Below are positions 7,705 through 15,909 of a stretch of DNA of 64,000 bases, one piece after another. This DNA comes from Natrinema caseinilyticum (GTDB lineage: Archaea; Halobacteriota; Halobacteria; Halobacteriales; Natrialbaceae): positions 496,001 to 560,000 of the forward strand of contig NZ_CP100445.1 of assembly GCF_024227435.1 (NCBI RefSeq), written 5' to 3'. The notes below the pieces were generated by a model. That model did not search any database. It worked only from the letters and a program-made list of their open reading frames with translations, and was not told the DNA's origin. Every line of letters begins with the position of its first letter. Within the stretch, counting starts at the first letter, position 1. Made by a program: the position numbers and the translations under genes.

Positions 7705-9525
7705 ATGACGTACGAATCCCATCTCGTCGAACTTCCGGAGGACGCACCGTGGAGCGAAAAGCCGGGCGAATCAGTCGTCGACCAGGGTGATACCGATCAG
7801 ATACCCGAGGTAGACGTCACCGAACAGGATCTCGCTGAGACTGGCGAGGACCCCACCAACTGGCTCATCATGGGCGGTTCGTACCAGTCTCAGCGTCACA
7901 CGACCGCCGACGTCATCACGCCGGAGAACGCCGGTGACCTCGAGGTCGAGTATCGACTCGAGGTCGCGGACCATCCGAACGACTTCCAGGGCTCGCCGAT
8001 CATCGTCGACGGAGATCCGCCGATCATGTACGCGACGGTCGGGCCCGACCTGCTCTACGCGATCAATGCGCGTACCGGGGACATTCTGTGGCGACACTTC
8101 TACCGACCGCTCGTGGGGGCGTCCGACGCGACGCCGCCCGCCGAGCGCGGCGCGGCCGTCCTCGGCGACACCGTGTACAAGAGCACGCTGGATCTGGGTG
8201 TGATCGCGATCGACCGCTACACCGGCGAAGAGCGGTGGTATTACAACGGCGCGGCCGCGTACCGCGGCGAGGTCGCGGACGACCTCATGCACGAGGAACT
8301 CAAGTGGGAGCGATCGCGCGGGACCACGTCGTCGTTCCCGCCGCTCATCTACGACGGGATGATCATGAAGGGGAGCTTCGGCGGCGAGTTCGGCGTCAGC
8401 GGCTTCTTCGACGGGATCAGCCTCGAGGACGGCAGCCCGCAGTGGCGAGTCAATATGACGCCCGAACACGAGTGGGTCGGCGATTCCTGGGAGCACGGCG
8501 GCGCCACCGCCTGGGCATCCGGTGCGCTCGACCCCGACGAGGGCACGGTCGTCATTCCGTCTGCTAATCCCGGCCCGTGGTACGGGACGGTTCGGCCGGG
8601 GTGGAACCCCTACTCGTGCGGGAAGGTCGCGGTCAATACGTCCGACGGCGAGTACCAGTGGCACCACCAGGACTCTCCCCACGACTGGTGGGACTACGAC
8701 TCGCCGAGTCCGCCGGTCGTCTTCGAGGCGGAGGTCGACGGCGAAACCCGGAAATTCACGACGTGGCCGGGGAAGACAGGCTGGGTGTACACGGTCGATA
8801 TGGAGACCGGACAGCTCCACCAGCGCAGCGACGAGTACGTCCAGCACCTCAACACGTTCAACCTGCCACCGTACGACGACCTCGACAGCGCGCCCTGGAT
8901 CATGCCGGATCTCATCGGCGGGACGAATCCGCAGCCGTCCGCCTACGACCCCGAGACGCGGACGCTGGTCGTCAAGGGGACCAACTACCCGATCAAGTTC
9001 TCCTGGTTCGAGACGGAGTATCAGCCCGGAGAAATTTACATCGGGATGGACACCGTGCGAAAGACGGAACCGGTCCAGACGGAACCGGGCGAGCAGCGTG
9101 AGGGTGACGAGGTACACGGCGACGACGAGGAAGAAGAAGATCAGGAGAACCAGCAGTACCTGAGCGAGGAAGTGGAGGAGTGGAACGAAAACGCCGGCGT
9201 CATCGCCGGCATCGATCCGATCAGCGGCGAAGTGAAGTGGCAGAACTGGTTCAGCTGGCAAGTCGGTCCGCCGTGGGGTGGCTCGCTGACGACCGCGACG
9301 GGCGTCACCTTCGCCGGCGGTCCCGGGGGGTACCTCCACGCGTTCGACACCGAAACGGGCGAACGGCTGGCACAGCACGTCGTCGGCAACCACGGCGTCG
9401 ACGGCGCACCGGCCAGCTGGTACGATCCGAACGAAGGAAAACAGTACGTCGCGATCACCGGCGGCGGAGGCAACCAGGTCGAAGAGGAAGGGAACACGAT
9501 CGCCGTCTTCTCGCTCCAGGAATAA
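7705..9525 (+). CDS. PQQ-dependent dehydrogenase (quinoprotein alcohol dehydrogenase-type beta-propeller), no signal peptide
   Basis: 606 residues, the length of methanol/alcohol dehydrogenase large subunits. The N-terminal WLIMGGSYQSQRHT segment and repeated W-motif blades (GDILWRHFY, GEERWYY, GSPQWRV) show the eight-bladed fold. Residues matching the metal/PQQ site are E228 (GGEFGVSG), N288 (SANPGPW) and D330 in PHDWWDYD. D332, two residues after the catalytic-type Asp, is the position occupied by the extra lanthanide-ligating Asp in XoxF-type enzymes. The vicinal Cys pair of bacterial enzymes is absent. A Glu-rich insert lies near residues 465-490. There is no signal peptide, although PQQ enzymes normally act outside the cytoplasm; the upstream Tat protein may carry it out. 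The substrate is unknown. Confidence 0.88.
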   Translation: MTYESHLVELPEDAPWSEKPGESVVDQGDTDQIPEVDVTEQDLAETGEDPTNWLIMGGSYQSQRHTTADVITPENAGDLEVEYRLEVADHPNDFQGSPIIVDGDPPIMYATVGPDLLYAINARTGDILWRHFYRPLVGASDATPPAERGAAVLGDTVYKSTLDLGVIAIDRYTGEERWYYNGAAAYRGEVADDLMHEELKWERSRGTTSSFPPLIYDGMIMKGSFGGEFGVSGFFDGISLEDGSPQWRVNMTPEHEWVGDSWEHGGATAWASGALDPDEGTVVIPSANPGPWYGTVRPGWNPYSCGKVAVNTSDGEYQWHHQDSPHDWWDYDSPSPPVVFEAEVDGETRKFTTWPGKTGWVYTVDMETGQLHQRSDEYVQHLNTFNLPPYDDLDSAPWIMPDLIGGTNPQPSAYDPETRTLVVKGTNYPIKFSWFETEYQPGEIYIGMDTVRKTEPVQTEPGEQREGDEVHGDDEEEEDQENQQYLSEEVEEWNENAGVIAGIDPISGEVKWQNWFSWQVGPPWGGSLTTATGVTFAGGPGGYLHAFDTETGERLAQHVVGNHGVDGAPASWYDPNEGKQYVAITGGGGNQVEEEGNTIAVFSLQE

Positions 9526-9705
9526 GGCCCGCGATCCATCTGCGGCCGTTTTTTCGAGTCGATACGTCGACGAAGAACGAGTCGTTTCGCGTTAGCCGGT
9601 GCGTCTGGGACGGGATGAACCGTCTGGGACTGGATGGTTGCGTCTCGAGAAAAGGATGGGCCGTCTGGGGTGAGGTGGTGCGTCTCGAGAAGGGGGTTGC
9701 GTCGA
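9526..9705. terminator. Convergent intergenic region with T-tract
   Basis: Between two convergent genes. A GGCCG followed by six T residues near 9543-9556 lies 25 bp after the PQQ dehydrogenase stop and could terminate it. No convincing hairpin was found. Confidence 0.3.
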
Positions 9706-12030
9706 CTACCCGTTCGTCTCGTTTCCGGTCGCGGTTTCGTTTTCCGCCCCCGTCTCGTTGGCGGCGGCTTCCGTTTCGTTGTCGGCATCCGCACCGTCGT
9801 CCGCGTCCACTTCGCCACCGTCTTCCATCTCTTCGCCGTCGCCACCGTCTTCCATCTCTTCGCCGTCGCCACCGTCGGCCGGAACGAGCCGGTGAACCGC
9901 ACCCTCGCCTTCGACCGTCGACGTACTGGTGGTGAGGACGTAGATTTCTCCGTCCGCGCCCTCGCCGAAGGCGTACACGAATCCGGTCGGTCGACCGTTT
10001 TCGGCGGCTTCACCCTGCAGCTGAATCTGTTCGATGGGCCACAGTCCACCGCGGGCGGATCCGTCGGCGAGGTCTCCCGCCGCTCCGCCGTCGGTTTCGT
10101 TACCGTCAGCGGTCTCGTTTCCGGTTTCGGTCTCGTTACCACCGGCGGTTTCGTTCCCACCGTTCTCCGACGGTGGCTCGACGAACAGGTCTTCGACGTC
10201 GTCGCCACCCTCGGCGTCCTGCCACCCTTCGGTCGGACGGGCGAGGAAGAGCGTGCCCGGACTCTGGCCGTCGACGCTCCAGTCGCCGAAGACGTACGTC
10301 CCCTCGAGTTCGCTGATCTCGCCGCCCTCGTAGAGATACCCGCCGGTGACGGAGACGCCGATCCGGCCGTCGGTAACTCCGTCGCCGGCGATGGCGCCGT
10401 TTCCGGCGGCGGTTTCGTTTCCGGCGGCAGTCTCGTTTCCGGCGGCGGTTTCGTTCATTCCGGCAGTTTCGTTTCCGGCGGCAGTCTCGTTTCCGGCGGC
10501 GGTTTCGTTCATTCCGGCAGTTTCGTTTCCGGCGGCAGTCTCGTTTCCGGCGGCGGTTTCGTTCCCACCGCCGTTGCCGCCTTCGAGGAGGGACTCGAGG
10601 ATTCCGACCCTGTGGGGGTACTCGATGACGGGATCGAGCAGGGGTTCGCCGCCCCGGACGTCGTCGGGCGTGCTCTGTGGACACTCCTGGGGCGGCTCCT
10701 GTGGATTCTCCGTGCTGAAACAGTGGGTCCCCTCCTTTACGTTCCAGCTGTAGTTGCCGCCGTTCTGAACGTAGTTGACGCTCTCGAAGAGGTTCTGACC
10801 CACGTCGGCCGCGAGGAGTTGGCCGTCGTTCGTAAAGGACATTCCCCACGGATTCCGGAAGCCCCAGGAGAAGTACTCGCCGCGTCCGCCTTCCACGTCC
10901 ACCAGCGGATTGTCGCCGGGGATCGCGTACGGCGTCTCGTCTCCCTCCTGGTCGACGTCGATCCGGAGGATTCCCCCGAGGAGGTTCTCGGTCGTGTCCT
11001 GGCCGTTGCCGCCTTCGTTTCGGTCGTACCAGTCTTCGACGTGCCCGAGGCCGACGTCGTTCGCACCGCCGCCGTCGCCGGTTCCGACGTAGAGGTAGCC
11101 GTCGGGGCCGAACGCGAGCGCGCCGGAGTTGTGGTTGAACTGTGGTTCCGGAATCTCGAGTATCGTCCGCTCCGAGTCGGGATCGGCTGTCGCGTTGTCG
11201 TCACCTGCGGTCTGGAACTCGGAGAGCACGAACGTGTGGTCGTACTCGTCAGGCGTTCCCTCCCGCGGCGGCGAGCTATACCGGACGTAGAACCGACCGT
11301 TCTCGGAAAAGTCGGGGTGGAACGCGAGGCCGAGGAGCCCCCGTTCGTCGAACTCCATGAACTCGACGAGCTGATCCGAGATGTCGAGGAACGGCTCCTC
11401 CTGGAGCCCGTCCGGTCCGTGAACGTAGATCTGCCCCGTCTGATCGGTTATAAACCGCCTATCGGCGTCCTCGTCGGCGACCGTGAGGCTCGTCGGTGCG
11501 GTCAACCCCTCCGCGACCGTCTCGATGCCGACGGTCGGTCCCTCCCCGATCAGTTGGGTGGGGGCGGGCGCCTGGCCCTCCTCGCCACCGGCCGTGTCGT
11601 CGACGAACTCGATGTCACCGCGCATCGAACTGGCGTGCGGTTGGCAGTAATACTGCGCCATTCCCTCCTCGGCGGTGAACTCGACGGTTTGTGTCTCGCC
11701 CGTCCCGGAGACGATCTCCGTCGCGAGAAAGTCTTCGTCGCCGGCCTCGTTTTCGATAGCGAAGTTGTGGCCCGCGCCGTCTAAGTTCTCCCACGTGAGC
11801 GTGTACGTTTCACCCTGTACGAGTCGGAGCGTCGGATTTCGCTCGTCCGCGATCGATTCGGGCGACTGGCCGACCCAGCCGCTTATCCGACCGCCGAGTC
11901 TGATCTCGCCCGTGATCGCGTCTTCCTGTGCCATCGCCGGTATCGCGAACCCCGCCACGGACAGCGCTGCCGACGAGCGGAGAATCGTTCGCCTCGAAAT
12001 CGACGATTTATAATCTTCGTTTTCTGTCAT
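9706..12030 (-). CDS. Tat-exported blue-copper / PQQ-dependent aldose dehydrogenase fusion with Asn-Glu-Thr repeat arrays
   Basis: 774 residues. A Tat signal (SISRRTILRS, R13-R14) ends near PAMAQ. Residues 40-145 form a plastocyanin/halocyanin-like domain with all type-1 copper ligands: H88, then C129, H132 and M136 in YYCQPHASSM. From about 165 follows a soluble aldose dehydrogenase-type propeller (HPDFSENGRFYV, GDGGG, GQNLFESVNYV, GGNYSW). The propeller is interrupted at 490-540 by nine NETAxx hexapeptides. Four more NET triplets lie near 625-650 and four at the C-terminus. NxT is the archaeal N-glycosylation sequon. The likely role is extracellular sugar oxidation with electrons passed to the fused copper domain. 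It is opposed to the other PQQ enzyme. Confidence 0.9.
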   Translation of the reverse strand: MTENEDYKSSISRRTILRSSAALSVAGFAIPAMAQEDAITGEIRLGGRISGWVGQSPESIADERNPTLRLVQGETYTLTWENLDGAGHNFAIENEAGDEDFLATEIVSGTGETQTVEFTAEEGMAQYYCQPHASSMRGDIEFVDDTAGGEEGQAPAPTQLIGEGPTVGIETVAEGLTAPTSLTVADEDADRRFITDQTGQIYVHGPDGLQEEPFLDISDQLVEFMEFDERGLLGLAFHPDFSENGRFYVRYSSPPREGTPDEYDHTFVLSEFQTAGDDNATADPDSERTILEIPEPQFNHNSGALAFGPDGYLYVGTGDGGGANDVGLGHVEDWYDRNEGGNGQDTTENLLGGILRIDVDQEGDETPYAIPGDNPLVDVEGGRGEYFSWGFRNPWGMSFTNDGQLLAADVGQNLFESVNYVQNGGNYSWNVKEGTHCFSTENPQEPPQECPQSTPDDVRGGEPLLDPVIEYPHRVGILESLLEGGNGGGNETAAGNETAAGNETAGMNETAAGNETAAGNETAGMNETAAGNETAAGNETAAGNGAIAGDGVTDGRIGVSVTGGYLYEGGEISELEGTYVFGDWSVDGQSPGTLFLARPTEGWQDAEGGDDVEDLFVEPPSENGGNETAGGNETETGNETADGNETDGGAAGDLADGSARGGLWPIEQIQLQGEAAENGRPTGFVYAFGEGADGEIYVLTTSTSTVEGEGAVHRLVPADGGDGEEMEDGGDGEEMEDGGEVDADDGADADNETEAAANETGAENETATGNETNG
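9810..9880 (-). repeat. 27-bp coding tandem repeat (DGEEMEDGG)
   Basis: Two adjacent near-identical copies of a 27-bp unit encode GDGEEMEDG in the acidic C-terminal tail of the same protein, followed by four further NET triplets. It is a small slippage-type duplication. Confidence 0.7.
10411..10563 (-). repeat. 18-bp coding tandem repeat encoding NETAAG/NETAGM hexapeptides
   Basis: Nine in-frame units of 18 bp encode a hexapeptide starting Asn-Glu-Thr at residues 490, 496, 502 and so on to 538 of the copper/aldose dehydrogenase fusion. Two units carry AGM instead of AAG and recur at a three-unit interval, so a 54-bp block was itself duplicated. This indicates expansion by replication slippage or unequal crossing-over. 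Confidence 0.9.
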
Positions 12031-12311
12031 AGTCTCATGGTCTCTCAGTACGCCGCGCCGGGTACCGATCCGGATCGCCCTGCGTACCGGATAACGTAGT
12101 GTCGATATCGAGTAATAAACCGGATCGATCGTTCCTCACTCAAGATGGACTTGTCCGAAATCCGATCACACAACGAGCCGTTGTCCCGTCCCAATATCGA
12201 TTTTCGACGTCGCTCGCTCGGGGTTCTTCCATCGGTCCGTTCCGGAAATCCGACGGGCCTCGAATCACCCGCGAATCGACGCGCGACGTGACGGTGTTCG
12301 AACGCTATCGG

Positions 12312-13373
12312 TTACAGGTAATTGATGACCCAGTAGGCGACGTAACAGCCGATCAGGACGATTCCGCCGAGACGAGTGACGCGGCCTCGAGCGAGCATCG
12401 CCGTCACGAGAAGGAGACAGAGGGCGAAAAACGGCCAGTGAACGGTGAGGACGTCGCCGCCGGTAGCGACCGGATGGAGAAACGCGATGAGTCCGACGTT
12501 GGCCGTCATGTAAAACACCGTGCTGCCGACGATGTTTCCGACGGCCAGTTCCGGTCGTTGCTGACGCACGGGTTCGACTGTGAGTGCCAGTTCCTCGAGC
12601 GACGCGATGAAGCTCAACACGGTGGCACCGAACGCCAGCCCCGAGATACCGAGGGCGACGAAGATCCCTTCGGCGCTGTAGACCGTCAATCCCGAACCGA
12701 TCGTCATCCCGACGACCGCGAGCACGGCGACGACGAGCGCGAAGCGACCGCTCCGTTCCTCCAGCGACGGCACGAACTCGTCGAGATCGAGGTCGAAATC
12801 CAGGTCACTCTCACGCTCGCGGGGCGTCCGATCGCCGTCGGCCATCGCCTCCGCGTCCGCTCCGGCCTCGAGACCGATCACTTCCTGGACCTCCTCGGAG
12901 AGCAAATACGTCGTTTCGGTCCGCCGTTCGTGCCAGTATACGAACGCCAGCACGGGGAGAAACAGGGCAACGAGGGCCGTGCCACCGAGGAGATCGATCT
13001 CCCCGCCGAGCGACAGCGCGAACGCGGGGATGGGCGCGAGCACGAGCATGAACAGGTAGGTCCGGGGGACGTTCATCCGAAACGGAACGACGAGTCCCGC
13101 GAGTCCGACGGCCACGGTGAGGACGAACAGCGATTCCCCGAACACCGTCCCGATCGCGAGCCCCGGCAGCTCTGCGACTGCCGCGGTGACGCCGAGGACT
13201 GCGTTCTCGAGGTCGATGCCGGCCAGCACGACGGCGAGAAAGAACCCCGAAACGCCGAGCGAGACGGCACTCTGGGCGACGGCCTCGATGAAAATCTCGA
13301 CACACCAGATAACGAGCGCCACGCCGACGAGGAAGACGACGACGAGAAGCACCGGCGAACTCGGACCCACCAT
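12312..13373 (-). CDS. Sodium/calcium exchanger-family (CaCA) membrane protein
   Basis: About 353 residues from the ATG at 13373; an upstream start at 13400 adds nine residues. Ten or so hydrophobic segments fall into two halves around an acidic cytoplasmic loop (DLDFDLDLDEF). The second half has a recognisable alpha-repeat: FGATVLSF, a LEELALTVEP stretch and AVGNIVGSTVF. The first half keeps only a degenerate form (LAGIDLENAV and AIGTVFGES), so the usual G-T-S-x-P-E of exchangers is replaced. Ion specificity is therefore uncertain. A paralogue follows upstream on the same strand (13526-14863), ending with the same GCYVxYW motif. Confidence 0.8.
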   Translation of the reverse strand: MVGPSSPVLLVVVFLVGVALVIWCVEIFIEAVAQSAVSLGVSGFFLAVVLAGIDLENAVLGVTAAVAELPGLAIGTVFGESLFVLTVAVGLAGLVVPFRMNVPRTYLFMLVLAPIPAFALSLGGEIDLLGGTALVALFLPVLAFVYWHERRTETTYLLSEEVQEVIGLEAGADAEAMADGDRTPRERESDLDFDLDLDEFVPSLEERSGRFALVVAVLAVVGMTIGSGLTVYSAEGIFVALGISGLAFGATVLSFIASLEELALTVEPVRQQRPELAVGNIVGSTVFYMTANVGLIAFLHPVATGGDVLTVHWPFFALCLLLVTAMLARGRVTRLGGIVLIGCYVAYWVINYL

Positions 13374-13525
13374 GTCGGTGACGCTACCCCGCCAACACAC
13401 TTAGTTTCCAGCCGCAGTTGCGACACGCGGTGTCGCTGCGGGGACGTCGTCCGAGTCGGAGACGCGCCCGGTCCGAACGACTCTACCGGCGAATTCTCGC
13501 CCCGAGAGTTCGTTCCCGGAACGTG

Positions 13526-14863
13526 TCACCCGCCGATCGGTACCCCTCCGAACACGATAATCGCGATCAGCCAGTAGACGACGTAACAACCGCCGAGCAA
13601 GTAGCCGTGCCACCGCTTCAATTTACCGTCGTGGAGGAAGTACGCGGCCAACGCCGTGACGACGATCACCGACGGAAGGTGGAAGGCCAACACCGAGCGG
13701 GAGATCTCGAGATCGCTGAGAACCATAATGACGCCCACGTTGCCGGTCACCGAGAAGAGGACGCTGCCGATGACGTTACCGACGCCGATTTCGGGAACGC
13801 CCCGCCGAACCGGTTCGATCGTCAGCATGACGTCTTCGAACGTGAGGATCACCGTGAGAACCGTCGCACCGAATACGGTCTGTTCCAGGCCAAATCCGCC
13901 GATGACGACTTCCGACCCCGCCTCGAGCAGCATCGACGCGAGGACGATGCCGGCCAGCGCGAGGACGGCGAGAACGAGCCACAGTACACCGGCGGCGGGC
14001 CGATCGCCGACGAGTGAGTCCTCCGGGATGTCCGAAACGGCAGCCGGGAGCGCCACACCGCCGTCGGCCCGTATCTCCTCACCGAGTTCGGTATTTCGGA
14101 ACACCGGGGTTTCCCGCTGAAACTCGCGAACGATAATATAGCTGAACATGACGACGAACGCGCCGAGGAGGAGCAGACCGTGGACGAACGTCAGTGTCCC
14201 GGCGAGGACGAACGGGACCAATAGCAGCGGTGCCAGCGCGAAGAGGACCACGTAATCGGATGGGATGTCGACCGGAAACGGTCTGACGATGGCTGCGAGC
14301 GCGAGCGTCGCCCCGACGATCGCAAGCCCAGTCCCGAGGGCCGTGCCCAGGGCAGCACCCTCGAGATCGCCCGCTGACAGCACGAGGGCGAGAATCGTAT
14401 CGTCGAACTCGAATCCCGTGAAAACGATCGCGAGGGCGAACAGCGACAGCTTCAATCCCAGGGCCGCGCGAGTGAGATAGCTAATCAACTTCTCGACACA
14501 GACCGTCAGGACTACCCCACCCAGGACGAGAAGAATCACCGCACCCAGGAGCCCCTGTCCCTCGACGAACCCTTCGATCGCTCCTTCGAGGCCGCCCTCT
14601 TCTGCGTCCGCTTTCCCGCTTTCGCCTGCAGCCCCATCTTCACCTTGAGCGAGTGTCGGTGCGACCGGGACGGTGACCAGCAACGACACCACGAGACAGA
14701 CGAGTAACACTCGCCGTGTGAGTCGGTCGAACGCCCGGAGGGACGAGGCGAAACGATACTCAATTTCGATCGGGAACGGGACCACCGAGCGACGTAATCC
14801 CACCACAGAGACGTGCCGCGAAGTCCGACTCGTGGTGGCGCTCTCGAGACGGCTGCCGGACAT
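13526..14863 (-). CDS. Sodium/calcium exchanger-family (CaCA) membrane protein, paralogue with N-terminal extension
   Basis: 445 residues from the ATG at 14863 (a TTG six codons earlier also fits). A hydrophobic segment with Ala-Gln end (VAPTLAQG) near residue 70 looks like an extra membrane helix or signal. An acidic linker follows, then two membrane halves. The second alpha-repeat is FGATVLTVILTFEDVMLTIEP with GVGNVIGSVLF. The first is degenerate, with FEFDDTI in place of the usual motif. It shares its C-terminal GGCYVVYWL with the neighbour at 12312-13373; the two probably arose by tandem duplication. The transported ion is unknown. Confidence 0.78.
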   Translation of the reverse strand: MSGSRLESATTSRTSRHVSVVGLRRSVVPFPIEIEYRFASSLRAFDRLTRRVLLVCLVVSLLVTVPVAPTLAQGEDGAAGESGKADAEEGGLEGAIEGFVEGQGLLGAVILLVLGGVVLTVCVEKLISYLTRAALGLKLSLFALAIVFTGFEFDDTILALVLSAGDLEGAALGTALGTGLAIVGATLALAAIVRPFPVDIPSDYVVLFALAPLLLVPFVLAGTLTFVHGLLLLGAFVVMFSYIIVREFQRETPVFRNTELGEEIRADGGVALPAAVSDIPEDSLVGDRPAAGVLWLVLAVLALAGIVLASMLLEAGSEVVIGGFGLEQTVFGATVLTVILTFEDVMLTIEPVRRGVPEIGVGNVIGSVLFSVTGNVGVIMVLSDLEISRSVLAFHLPSVIVVTALAAYFLHDGKLKRWHGYLLGGCYVVYWLIAIIVFGGVPIGG

Positions 14864-15017
14864 GTAGCTGTCGTATGACAAGCACTGGCATATAGCTAAC
14901 AGGTCGGGGAGGGAAGTTCACGGGAGAGATCTACACGAATTTCGTTGGAAATCTCTACACGGATTCCCTCCGATTCGGGGGACGATTCCGAGACCCGATT
15001 TGCCGACCGGGTCCGAA

Positions 15018-15314
15018 CTACGAGTCGCTAGCGCCGTCGTCCGCGTCCGGTGCGGTAGCCTGAAGAACGAACGCCCGCTCCGGCGGCGGCGCGATTCGCA
15101 GTTCGATGCACCGAGCGAGTTCGTAGTACTTTCGATTCCCCCGTCGATAATGTGATATTAGCCCGGCTTCCTCGAGCGCGGAGAGGTGGTGTACGGCTGT
15201 TTTTCCGTCCATGCCGATTTTCTCCGCGAGTTCCGAGACGTATTTCGGTTCCCGTGAGAGTTCCCTGAGAATTGCCAGGCGCGTCCCGTTTCCCAGGACG
15301 TCGATGAGAGACAT
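15018..15314 (-). CDS. ArsR-like winged-helix transcriptional regulator
   Basis: 98 residues from the ATG at 15314 (MSLIDVLGNGTRLAILREL); the frame stays open to 15458, but that part is unlike the family. The wHTH reads LSREPKYVSELAEKIG, then DGKTAVHHLSALEEAGLI as recognition helix and SHYRRGNRKYYEL as the wing. No Cys metal-sensing motif is visible in the helix (one Cys follows the wing). It is divergent from the amphi-Trp gene at 15480 with 165 bp between and may control it. Confidence 0.85.
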   Translation of the reverse strand: MSLIDVLGNGTRLAILRELSREPKYVSELAEKIGMDGKTAVHHLSALEEAGLISHYRRGNRKYYELARCIELRIAPPPERAFVLQATAPDADDGASDS

Positions 15315-15449
15315 GCTACATCGTTCGGGTGCCCGCTCAAGAAGGGTTTCCCCGTTTCTCACGGGCTCGAGGGACAGTCTCCGACCGCCGATACCGAAAT
15401 CGATGACCGGCGGTCGTCGGGCAAACGTATCGAGTGTACTGAACGCATG

Positions 15450-15456
15450 TTTAAGC
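15450..15456 (+). promoter_or_regulatory. TATA box for the amphi-Trp gene
   Basis: TTTAAGC lies about 27 bp upstream of the ATG at 15480, the spacing of a leaderless archaeal transcript. This supports the internal ATG at 15480 over the in-frame ATG at 15447, which would lie upstream of or within the box. Confidence 0.5.
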
Positions 15457-15479
15457 ACGTCCTCGTGTCACGACTGCAC

Positions 15480-15782
15480 ATGGGCGACCGCGTCAACGTT
15501 CCCGACGACCGAACCAGCGACCGGCGAACGGTCACGAGCGGCTTCTTCGAACAGGAAGTGTACCTCTCCAGCGAGGAGACAGCAGCCTTCCTCCACGACC
15601 TCGCCGACCAACTCGAGGCGGGGTCGTCGTTTACGATCTCCGCTTCGGAGTGGGAGATCCCCTTCGACTACAGCGACCCCGTCGAGGTCGAAATCGAGTT
15701 TTCCGAACAACGCGAACGGGAACTCGAGATCGAACTCGAATTCACGGAACCGGGTGGTGGCGACGACCTGGCCGTCAGATAG
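15480..15782 (+). CDS. amphi-Trp domain-containing protein
   Basis: 100 residues from the ATG at 15480. The core matches the small amphi-Trp family: EVYLSSEETAAFLHDLADQL, a FTISASEWEIPFDY segment with the single Trp, then alternating acidic/hydrophobic strands (VEVEIEFSEQ, ELEIELEF). The family is common in haloarchaea; its biochemical role is unknown to me. It is divergently paired with an ArsR-like regulator and is very acidic, with no signal peptide. Confidence 0.75.
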   Translation: MGDRVNVPDDRTSDRRTVTSGFFEQEVYLSSEETAAFLHDLADQLEAGSSFTISASEWEIPFDYSDPVEVEIEFSEQRERELEIELEFTEPGGGDDLAVR

Positions 15783-15909
15783 TCAGTTCCCGGACCCGCC
15801 GTACGGAGACGGCCGCCGAGAAAAACAGCGGCCGATACTGAACCGAGGACGGCCCTCGGCTTCTTCCAGACGAGACTCGAATCCAGAGGAGTCGGATTCG
15901 GCGGACGGG

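Noticed and set aside
10381-10570. Regular repeat resembling a CRISPR array
   Set aside because: The 18-bp units are contiguous, in frame and without spacers; they encode NETAxx hexapeptides.
9634-11784. 716-codon open frame on the + strand
   Set aside because: It is antisense to the copper/aldose dehydrogenase gene; composition (Val/Gly/Arg runs) is that of a shadow frame in GC-rich DNA, and the opposite strand has clear domains.
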